Origin: Lachnospiraceae bacterium
GTDB lineage: Bacteria; Bacillota; Clostridia; Lachnospirales; Lachnospiraceae
NCBI GenBank assembly: GCA_016282915.1
Contig: JAEELW010000084.1
Span: 34,659 to 98,658 of the forward strand
Direction: 5' to 3'
DNA: 64,000 nt
Position numbers and translations under genes: made by a program. Position 1 is the stretch's first letter. The number at the start of each line of letters is the position of its first letter. Below the pieces are notes generated by a model. The model searched no databases and had not been told where the DNA came from. It saw nothing but the letters and a program-made list of their open reading frames with translations. Below, piece after piece: positions 29,825-36,411 of the stretch.

Positions 29825-32173
29825 ATAATAATGCAGGAATTTCTCGATCGTACGCGGCAGGCTGCCGTGTTCTTTTCTGACCTTGTCATATTTCAGCTGC
29901 AGGCTCTTTCTCTTTTTTGCAGCAATGCCGTTGTGACGGCGTACCATATCCGCGTACATGGGATTGCTTTCGAGGCGCCGCCGTATGGGTGCCGAGAACG
30001 GACAGTACTGGAAGAGGATACGCTTGGCGACCTTGTTCAGCCGCGGCGAGCCCTGGCTTTCGTAGCGGAGCCACTGGATATAATCCAGCATGAAGACATT
30101 TTCATAGCTGTTCTTGCAGGAAAGGATCTCACCCTTGACCTTTTCCTTCGCATCGGAGGAAAGATCGGAATTCCTGCGGTAAAACTGCAGGTAATCGCAG
30201 TATTCCGAGGTGAGGGAAGGATCGGAAACATCGTTCCAGCGGGCACCCTGTACCCGGCGGCAGATCTGCCAGCGGAACTGCGCCGCCATACGCAGCTGCA
30301 GCAGGGAGAGATCTTCGGTGGAAAAGACCGGAAGGAACATCCGGGCGGGGGTATCGCGGTGAACGCCCGTGATCTCCTGCCACAGGCCGCCGCGGCTTCC
30401 GACCATCGGAAGCAGTATCACATCCGGCAATACCTCCAGGAGCAGGCTTTCCCGCGGAAGTCCGTATTCCGGATTCTGGTAAAGCGCCTCACGGAAAAAG
30501 AGGGAATAATCGATCTCGCGCAGTTTGTCCCAGTTTTCCTGGATCGCGGAGGCGGAGACCAGCATCTGTTCCGGAGAGCGTATCATATTGTGGGCGGAAA
30601 GCACCGGGCAGAAAACGGAAGGACGTCCCGAAGCGATACGCATGCTCAGCTGGAAGAAATTGTCCAGCTCAAAACGCATACGCTCCCTGGGGGATTTCAG
30701 ATAGCGCGCTTCCTGTTCTTCGGTGATATCGCCGCTCTGCCGCCGGCTTTTCAGCCAGGCAGGAAAATCCTGTTCAAATTCGTTTTTGGACGGCTCTTTT
30801 GCTCCGCGGTAGATCGCGGAAAGCCATTCGTATATCGTATAGACATGCTTGGTGGATGCAGCCTCCTGCTTCGGATGGTCACGGAAGCGGACCAGCTCGA
30901 GTTCCCCGGGTTCATCGTCGTATTGTTCCAGAAGATCCAGCAGCGACAGCGCATTATCACGGCCAACCAGTTCTTCGTCCATATATCCGAAGTGCAGGAA
31001 GAGACGCACGGCCAGCGGAGGCATATGCGGATCCTCCATGGCGGCCAGGAGTGCGCTTTCGTAGAGATTGAAAAAGCCTTTGCCGATATCCGTGCGGAGT
31101 TTGCGCACGGCATCCTCCGGCGCGTTCTTGTCGGTAAGTCCGCGGTACTCTTCGATCAGGCTGCGGAAACGTTCTTCTTCGGCCTCGTCCAGCTGCGTAT
31201 AGGCAAGGATGCGGTCCAGGGAACGGACAAGAGGTGCAAAGGGATCCACAGCAGTCTTTTTGAGAGAGGGCTTTTCCGGCACCTTTTCTTCGGAAAGCGG
31301 AGCGGCCGGCTCTGCTGCAGCGTTTTCCGGCAGTTTTTTCTTTTGGAAATTCTCGTATTTTTCCAGAACAGCTGCCGGCAGCAGTCCTGTTTTTTCGATC
31401 GCGGTCCTGTAATCGTAAAGAGCGTTACCGATGGCAGAGGCAAGTTCCCTGTTTTCGCCGATGCGGTGGCGCAGATTGGCATAGAGATCAAAAAGATCGA
31501 TGCCTGAAAGATAGCGTTCCCGCATGTCGCCGGTGTAAGTGTTCAGCTGGTCATAGAGCCGGCGGATCAGCTGGATATGGTTTATGGACTGCAGGATCGC
31601 CGCAGTGGTAAGAGAAGTGTGGGTACCGTAAAAACTGCGCTTGGTCGCGGAAGGCATCAGCCCCAGCTGGTCATAATAATCCCCCAGCCAGTCGGGCAGT
31701 TCCGTTTCGGGTATGAAGCGTTCCTGTTCTTCCGCCAGAGGCCAGGGCTGGATCACAAAACCGTTTTCGCTGCACAGGCGCCGGTAGTCGTTATATGCTT
31801 TTGTGATGGCCCTGCGCAGGGTTTCCGTCCTGCGCAGGCTCCGTTTGTAATGACCGAGAAAGGAGAGGGCCAGGGCCGCGTTGGCGCTGACCAGAACATC
31901 ACATTCGTCTGCCCGGTCCCGCACGATGGGATCCGCATCGGATTTTCTCCGGAAGGGATAGCGCTCCACCGTACAGTCTTCCTTGGCGATATAGGTATAA
32001 TTATAGGTCTCTCCCGGGAATTCAAACAGACCGAGGATCGTGCCGCGTTCCGCAGTAAAGTGAAAATCCGGCGAGATGATCTCGACCTTGCCGCTGGTCA
32101 GTAATTCCAGACATTCCACTTTATCCGCTCCGGTATGGAGCACGCTTCCCACCCTGATCACTACAGCATCCAT
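29816..32173 (-). CDS. Large protein with N-terminal cyclic-nucleotide-binding-like fold
   Basis: A 785-residue soluble protein. Residues 1-95 resemble a diverged cNMP-binding jelly roll (RVGSVLHTGADKVECLELLTSGKVEIISPD, GTILGLFEFPGETYNYTYIAKEDCTVERYPF). The PGE turn fits such domains, but the phosphate-binding arginine motif is not clear. The remainder is long, mostly helical and has no family I recognise; residues 285-310 are a Pro/Ala/Glu linker. No DNA-binding domain is evident. It lies downstream of glnA on the same strand, separated by the hairpin repeat. Confidence 0.6.
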   Translation of the reverse strand: MDAVVIRVGSVLHTGADKVECLELLTSGKVEIISPDFHFTAERGTILGLFEFPGETYNYTYIAKEDCTVERYPFRRKSDADPIVRDRADECDVLVSANAALALSFLGHYKRSLRRTETLRRAITKAYNDYRRLCSENGFVIQPWPLAEEQERFIPETELPDWLGDYYDQLGLMPSATKRSFYGTHTSLTTAAILQSINHIQLIRRLYDQLNTYTGDMRERYLSGIDLFDLYANLRHRIGENRELASAIGNALYDYRTAIEKTGLLPAAVLEKYENFQKKKLPENAAAEPAAPLSEEKVPEKPSLKKTAVDPFAPLVRSLDRILAYTQLDEAEEERFRSLIEEYRGLTDKNAPEDAVRKLRTDIGKGFFNLYESALLAAMEDPHMPPLAVRLFLHFGYMDEELVGRDNALSLLDLLEQYDDEPGELELVRFRDHPKQEAASTKHVYTIYEWLSAIYRGAKEPSKNEFEQDFPAWLKSRRQSGDITEEQEARYLKSPRERMRFELDNFFQLSMRIASGRPSVFCPVLSAHNMIRSPEQMLVSASAIQENWDKLREIDYSLFFREALYQNPEYGLPRESLLLEVLPDVILLPMVGSRGGLWQEITGVHRDTPARMFLPVFSTEDLSLLQLRMAAQFRWQICRRVQGARWNDVSDPSLTSEYCDYLQFYRRNSDLSSDAKEKVKGEILSCKNSYENVFMLDYIQWLRYESQGSPRLNKVAKRILFQYCPFSAPIRRRLESNPMYADMVRRHNGIAAKKRKSLQLKYDKVRKEHGSLPRTIEKFLHYYES

Positions 32174-32215
32174 ATTCTCATCCTGTCCTTCTACTGTTTA
32201 TGATGCATTCGTTTA

Positions 32216-32276
32216 CTGTTCAGACCCGGGCCACGCACTTGCTGCGTGGCTTCGGGCCGATACATTGATCAGCAGG
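32216..32276. repeat. Dispersed hairpin repeat, copy 2
   Basis: Same element as at 24785-24845, in the same orientation, with about five to seven differences. The core stem GCCACGCA (32230-32237)/TGCGTGGC (32243-32250) with CTTGC loop and the outer CCCG/CGGG pair are kept. It lies 15 bp beyond the glnA stop on the transcribed side and may attenuate or end glnA transcription before the downstream gene. Confidence 0.85.
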
Positions 32277-32290
32277 CTTGCCGCCCGGTA

Positions 32291-33721
32291 TCACAGATCG
32301 TAATACATCGCAAATTCCATGGGATGGGGCAGACGGTTGATCTTTGAGGAAGTCTTCCGCAGACGTCCGACGAGCTGTGTCAGCAGGCGCTCGGGGAACA
32401 CACCGCCGGCGGTCAGATAGTCGTGGTCTTTTTCCAGCTCATCCAGCGCTTCGTCCAGAGTGGCGGGCAGACCGCTGATCTTTTTCTTTTCCTCCTCCGA
32501 AAGGGTATAGAGATTGAAATCGTAAGGTCCCCAGCCCTTCTCGTGAGGATCGATCTTATTCTTTACGCCGTCCAGACCGGCCATCAGGATCGCGGAATAA
32601 GCCAGATAAGGATTGCAGGTGGCGTCGGGATTGCGCAGCTCGAAACGCTTGGTCTCGGGAGTCTTTGCATAGGCCGGGATACGGATCACGGCGCTGCGGT
32701 TGCTCATGGCATAGCCGATGGTCACGGGTGCTTCAAAGCCGGGCACCAGACGTTTGTAGCTGTTGGTGGAAGGATTGGTGATCGCGCAGAGGGAACGTGC
32801 ATGGTAGAGCAGTCCGCCCATGAACCAGTGCGCTTCCTTGCTCAGCTGCGCATAACCGTCCTTATCGTAGAAAACGGGCTTGCCGTCCTTGAAGAGCAGC
32901 ATATGCACATGCATGCCGCTGCCGGCTTCCTGTGCGAGGGGCTTCGGCATGAAGGTGGCGGTGATGCCGTCCGCAACGGCTTCGTTCTTGATCACGTATT
33001 TGGCGCTCATGGTATCGTCAGCCAGCTTCAGCATATCGCCCAGCTCTACCTCGATCTCCATCTGGCCGCTGCCGCCCACTTCGGGATGGTGATATTTTAC
33101 ATCCACGCCCCATTCGCTCATGGCCAGGCACATACGGCTGCGCAGGTCGTTACGGATATCCGTGGGCAGTGTGTTGTGATAGCCGGCACCGGGTTGCAGC
33201 TGGTAGCCGTTATTGTTGTCATCCGCACCGGAGGCAAAAGCTGCCTGGGAAGTGTGTATATAGGAATACTGGTCAAAGTAATCGGTATTGTATCTTACTT
33301 CATCGAAAAGATAAAACTCATATTCGGGTCCGATGATCATCTGATCGGCCAGACCGGTTTCTTTCATATATTCCAAAGCCCGTATCGCCACGTTACGGGG
33401 ATACTGGTCAAAAGGACGGTTGTTGGGAAGATCGATGACCCGTACGTCGCCGATCATGGACAGGGTAGGGATCTCGGCGTATCGGTCGATCACCGCCGAA
33501 TCCAGAACCGGGATAAAGACCATGTCGCTGCTTTCGATGGGCGCATAGCCGTAATTACTTGCATCGAAGCCGATGCCCAGTTCCATTGTGGCTTCCGTCA
33601 GACGCTCTGCCGGAATGCTTAAGTGACGCCAGCGTCCGTCAATATCGGTGAGCTTGAAATCGACCATGCGGATACCTTTGTCTTTGATGAGCTGCTGAAT
33701 GTCCTGTAACGTTTTTGCCAT
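32291..33721 (-). CDS. glnA: Glutamine synthetase, type I
   Basis: A 476-residue GSI. Motifs include MIGPEYEFYLFDEV, GSGQMEIEVELGD, GSGMHVHMLLF, NPSTNSYKRLVPGFEAPV and NRSAVIRIP. The C-terminal part keeps NLYTLSEEEKKKISGLP, in the place of the adenylylated NLYDLP loop of GSI-beta enzymes, and ends with LTAGGVF...PHPMEFAMYYDL as those do. It makes glutamine from glutamate, ammonia and ATP. I chose ATG 33721, five bases after GGAGG, giving MAKTLQDIQ; an ATG four codons earlier overlaps the ribosome site. Confidence 0.93.
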   Translation of the reverse strand: MAKTLQDIQQLIKDKGIRMVDFKLTDIDGRWRHLSIPAERLTEATMELGIGFDASNYGYAPIESSDMVFIPVLDSAVIDRYAEIPTLSMIGDVRVIDLPNNRPFDQYPRNVAIRALEYMKETGLADQMIIGPEYEFYLFDEVRYNTDYFDQYSYIHTSQAAFASGADDNNNGYQLQPGAGYHNTLPTDIRNDLRSRMCLAMSEWGVDVKYHHPEVGGSGQMEIEVELGDMLKLADDTMSAKYVIKNEAVADGITATFMPKPLAQEAGSGMHVHMLLFKDGKPVFYDKDGYAQLSKEAHWFMGGLLYHARSLCAITNPSTNSYKRLVPGFEAPVTIGYAMSNRSAVIRIPAYAKTPETKRFELRNPDATCNPYLAYSAILMAGLDGVKNKIDPHEKGWGPYDFNLYTLSEEEKKKISGLPATLDEALDELEKDHDYLTAGGVFPERLLTQLVGRLRKTSSKINRLPHPMEFAMYYDL

Positions 33722-33754
33722 GGTAACCTCCAATCTGAATGAACTGTGTATATT

Positions 33755-33816
33755 TGCGGCCGGGGCCGCAGCCGTCTGTTTTTTTTACGCCTGAGATCCG
33801 TAAAAAGAGAAACAGA
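33755..33816 (-). promoter_or_regulatory. Structured 5' leader of glnA
   Basis: The predicted glnA leader is about 100 nt and holds two hairpins. One pairs 33775-33781 with 33810-33816 and 33782-33789 with 33799-33806 around a 9-base loop; the other is the perfect 7-bp TGCGGCC/GGCCGCA stem at 33755-33770. It does not match a glutamine riboswitch that I recognise. Function is unknown. Confidence 0.45.
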
Positions 33817-33827
33817 TGACAATCTCT

Positions 33828-33856
33828 ATTCTATCATAAAAAAAAATTCTTGACAT
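33828..33856 (-). promoter_or_regulatory. Probable glnA promoter
   Basis: On the minus strand, ATGTCA (33851-33856) and TAGAAT (33828-33833) are 17 bp apart. The -35 box overlaps the -35 box of the divergent padR promoter. The -35 match is moderate. Confidence 0.5.
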
Positions 33857-33878
33857 ACCACGACAGCCGTGGTACGAT
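33850..33878 (+). promoter_or_regulatory. padR operon promoter with palindrome in the spacer
   Basis: A consensus TTGACA (33850-33855) and TACGAT (33873-33878) are 17 bp apart. The spacer holds a perfect inverted repeat, TACCACG (33856-33862) and CGTGGTA (33868-33874), a natural operator site for a dimeric regulator. PadR itself is an obvious candidate, but its usual ATGT-N8-ACAT site is not present. Confidence 0.75.
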
Positions 33879-33946
33879 AGCCGTAGTTACGACAGACATA
33901 GCAACGCCAGTCGAAGCAACGACAGGCAAAGCAACGTCAGATGTAA
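33858..33946 (+). repeat. Tandem 15-bp repeat spanning the padR promoter and leader
   Basis: Six units with core ACGACAG-x-C and period 14-15 bp begin at 33858, 33872, 33887, 33902, 33917 and 33932. The clearest are units 3-5, such as CAACGACAGGCAAAG. The array starts in the promoter spacer, covers the -10 box and runs about 60 bp into the leader. The rest of the intergenic region up to 34072 shows nothing further. Confidence 0.7.
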
Positions 33947-34087
33947 AAACATTTTCCGGATACATGACGATGTACCGGAGGAGGAAAGAACAGAAACCGG
34001 AAACCGTGTAAAACAGCAAAGCCGGCGGGAACACGGTAACGGCGGAGAAAGATCAGCTCATACGGAAATTCAGAGGAGGTGAAACAC

Positions 34088-34435
34088 ATGTCGGATATGC
34101 CGGCCGCGATCAGCAGCGATGTGATACGCGGTTACAACGATACGATGATCCTGTACATCCTGAAGCAGGCACCGTCCTACGGCTACGAGATCTCCAAAAA
34201 GATCCGCAGCATCAGCGATGAAAAGTATGTGATCAAGGAAACAACGCTGTATTCCGCATTCAGCCGTATGGAAAAAAACGGCTACATCGAATCCTGGGAG
34301 GAGACAGCGGAAGGAAGCGGAAAGAAACGGACGTATTACCGGATCAGCGAAGAAGGAAGGCGCTACTATAAGGAAAAATGCGCCGAATGGGAGCTGACCA
34401 GAGATGTGGTGGAACGGTTTATCGAGGCAGTATAG
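34088..34435 (+). CDS. PadR-family transcriptional regulator
   Basis: A 115-residue winged-helix protein: MILYILKQAPSYGYEISKKI, then KETTLYSAFSRMEKNGYIESW (recognition helix and wing), KRTYYRISEEGRRYYKE and a short C-terminal helix, as in small (subfamily 2) PadR proteins. It usually represses its own operon, here the two membrane-protein genes that follow. I chose ATG 34088, eight bases after AGGAGG; a GTG at 34079 overlaps that site. Confidence 0.9.
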   Translation: MSDMPAAISSDVIRGYNDTMILYILKQAPSYGYEISKKIRSISDEKYVIKETTLYSAFSRMEKNGYIESWEETAEGSGKKRTYYRISEEGRRYYKEKCAEWELTRDVVERFIEAV

Positions 34436-34461
34436 GAACTGCCCAAAATGAGGAGGCGTAA

Positions 34462-35454
34462 ATGGAAACCATAAGAAATTATCTGGAAGCCATGTTTGCA
34501 AACATGCCCCGGACCGCCGAGGTGGAAAAGGCAAAAAGAGAGCTGTTGCAGATGATGGAAGACAAGTATAATGAACTGCTCGCGGAAGGAAAAAGTGAGA
34601 ACGAAGCCGTGGGTACCGTGATCAGCGAGTTCGGTAATCTGGAAGATCTGGCGGAGGCGCTGGGACTGGAGGACGAACTGGCAAAGGAGCACGAACTTAC
34701 GGAACGCGAGCCGCGGCGCATGCTCATCCTGGATGAAGTAAAGGATTATCTGCAGTTCTGCGGTGCCCGGGCGGCGGGTGTGGCACTCTCGGTAGCACTC
34801 TTTATCCTGAGCGTGACGGGACCGATCCTGTTTTCCTCCCTGCACCTGCCGGAAGGCATCGGCGTTGTCCTGATGTTCATACTCATCATCATGGGCGTCT
34901 GCTTCCTGGTCCTTCTGGGGATACGGGGGAACCGCTGGAGTTATATACGAAAGGAACTCTGTGCGATCGATTATGCGACAGCCAATTATGTACGCCAGGA
35001 AAAACAGCGTTATCAAAGCTCTTTTGCCCTGCAGCTGATCCTCGGGATCATCCTGTGCGCATCCTGCTGGCTTCCCTTTTTGCTGTTTGAAAAGGTAGGA
35101 GCAGCCGGGGAACTGGTGGCGACACTGCAGCTCTTCCTGATGGTGGCAGCCGGTGTGTTCCTGATCATCCACAGCTCGATGATCAAGGGTTCCTTCGATG
35201 TGATCCTCAAGCTCAATGATGTGGAAACCATCAGCGGCAGCTATCGGGAAGGCGCCGTACCGGAATACGCGAGCCCGGCGGCGGAGCGTCTGATGAGCGT
35301 TTACTGGGTCACGGTAAGGGATATTTATCTGATCCTCAGTTTTGTCACCTTTTCCTGGGGCACGACCTGGGTGATCTGGCCGCTGGCCGGCATCATTTAT
35401 GCGATCCTGTCCTCTGCGATGAAAGATAAGGAGGGAAGTCATGAACACGAGTGA
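34462..35454 (+). CDS. HAAS-domain (permease prefix) membrane protein
   Basis: A 330-residue protein. Residues 1-75 form a HAAS/DUF1700-type helical domain (NYLEAMFANMPRTAEVEKAKRELLQMMEDKYNELLAEGKSENEA...FGNLEDLAEAL). These domains are typically encoded next to PadR regulators and may bind them. Six hydrophobic segments follow. A GAGG ribosome site precedes ATG 34462, and the end overlaps the next gene by 14 bp. Probably controls or forms part of an envelope-stress module with the DUF4097 protein. Confidence 0.8.
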   Translation: METIRNYLEAMFANMPRTAEVEKAKRELLQMMEDKYNELLAEGKSENEAVGTVISEFGNLEDLAEALGLEDELAKEHELTEREPRRMLILDEVKDYLQFCGARAAGVALSVALFILSVTGPILFSSLHLPEGIGVVLMFILIIMGVCFLVLLGIRGNRWSYIRKELCAIDYATANYVRQEKQRYQSSFALQLILGIILCASCWLPFLLFEKVGAAGELVATLQLFLMVAAGVFLIIHSSMIKGSFDVILKLNDVETISGSYREGAVPEYASPAAERLMSVYWVTVRDIYLILSFVTFSWGTTWVIWPLAGIIYAILSSAMKDKEGSHEHE

Positions 35455-36277
35455 ATGGAGAAAGCGTTATGTACGCAGGATCAACGCCGTAACGATCATT
35501 GTTATAATAGTATTCGGGATCTCACATCTGGCAGGTTTCTTTTTCAACGGTCTGAGAGGACTTACGGCAGGGATCATCCCTTCCGTCTTCGGGAAGAAAG
35601 CCGTGACGAGCCAGGTGGAATCGACGGGGGCCTTCACTTCCATAGAAGGAAAGCTTCCCATCGGCGATCTGGAGATCGTGGCAGGCAGTGACTACGGTGT
35701 GGAATTCAAAAACTATCCTTCCGGAAAAGAGCCTTCGGTGGAGATCTCGGGCGATAAGCTCAAGATCCAGGGCAAATCCTACAGCTGGGGACTGTTTTCA
35801 AACGACTTTCCTTCCAATTGCAGTATGATCATTACCATTCCTCACGGTGCGATCGGAAATATAGAGCTGGAGATGGATATGGGCAGTATCCGTCTGGAAG
35901 GTATCAATGCGGCAGACGTGAATCTCGAGGCCAATATGGGCGGGATCACACTGAAAAACTGCCATACAGAGAAACTGGATCTGAACGCGGATATGGGAAG
36001 CATTACCGTAGACAGCGTGCAGTTTACGAAAGGCAGTTTTGATGCGGACATGGGTGCGATCAAGATCGTGGACGGCCGTTTTGACAGAGCGGAATGTGAC
36101 GCGGGCATGGGCAGCATCAATGTCGATGGCGAGTTTGATGAGCTGACAGCCGACTGCGGCATGGGCAGCATCGATGTAAAGAACAGTAATGCCAACGCAA
36201 AGTATGTTCTGGATACCGATATGGGAAGTGTGAAGATAAACGGTACGGACCAGGGGAATAAGTACAGAAATCATTGA
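35441..36277 (+). CDS. DUF4097-family beta-strand repeat protein
   Basis: A 278-residue membrane-anchored protein with one N-terminal helix (about 15-37) and an outside beta-solenoid. The solenoid contains seven repeats of the type DMGSIxV about every 20 residues (DMGSIRLEG, NMGGITLKN, DMGSITVDS, DMGAIKIVD, GMGSINVDG, GMGSIDVKN, DMGSVKING). The family is common in PadR/HAAS operons and related to the LiaG/LiaF cell-envelope-response proteins. Biochemical role unknown. Confidence 0.82.
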   Translation: MNTSEWRKRYVRRINAVTIIVIIVFGISHLAGFFFNGLRGLTAGIIPSVFGKKAVTSQVESTGAFTSIEGKLPIGDLEIVAGSDYGVEFKNYPSGKEPSVEISGDKLKIQGKSYSWGLFSNDFPSNCSMIITIPHGAIGNIELEMDMGSIRLEGINAADVNLEANMGGITLKNCHTEKLDLNADMGSITVDSVQFTKGSFDADMGAIKIVDGRFDRAECDAGMGSINVDGEFDELTADCGMGSIDVKNSNANAKYVLDTDMGSVKINGTDQGNKYRNH

Positions 36278-36302
36278 CGCGGGTACATAATGCTTATATA
36301 AT
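36274..36302 (+). promoter_or_regulatory. Promoter of the HD-GYP sensor/BMP operon
   Basis: TTGACG (36274-36279) and TATAAT (36297-36302) are 17 bp apart. The -35 box overlaps the stop codon of the DUF4097 gene, so this operon starts inside the end of the previous one. Confidence 0.8.
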
Positions 36303-36315
36303 CTCCTTGAAATAA

Positions 36316-36408
36316 GGGGATTAAGGATAGGACAGGAGCCCTTTGGGGCTCCTGTTCGTCTATGGAAAAAGCCCTGTTTTCTCCATAGAGCGGTATCCCC
36401 GGGGGGAT
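36316..36408 (+). promoter_or_regulatory. Structured leader with possible ribosome-site switch
   Basis: The leader of about 100 nt has a perfect 10-bp hairpin (36332-36341 with 36346-36355, TTTG loop) and a 7-bp pairing CTATGGA/TCCATAG (36360-36366 with 36382-36388). ATCCC at 36395-36399 can pair with GGGAT of the ribosome site (36404-36408), or with GGGAT at the leader's 5' end (36317-36321). Two exclusive states are thus possible. No riboswitch class was recognised. Confidence 0.45.
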
Positions 36409-36411
36409 GAG

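Noticed and set aside
29831..31507. 558-codon + strand open frame in the cNMP-like gene
   Set aside because: Overlaps a better supported minus-strand gene with a ribosome site; no recognisable domain.
32423..33622. 399-codon open frame opposite glnA
   Set aside because: Mirror of a conserved glutamine synthetase; no motif or ribosome site.
33858..33946. Short regularly spaced repeats that might be a CRISPR array
   Set aside because: Units are 15 bp with no unique spacers, overlap a promoter, and no cas genes are present.
36332..36355. Hairpin as terminator of the padR operon
   Set aside because: No T-run follows, and it lies inside the transcribed leader of the next operon, so a leader structure is the better reading.
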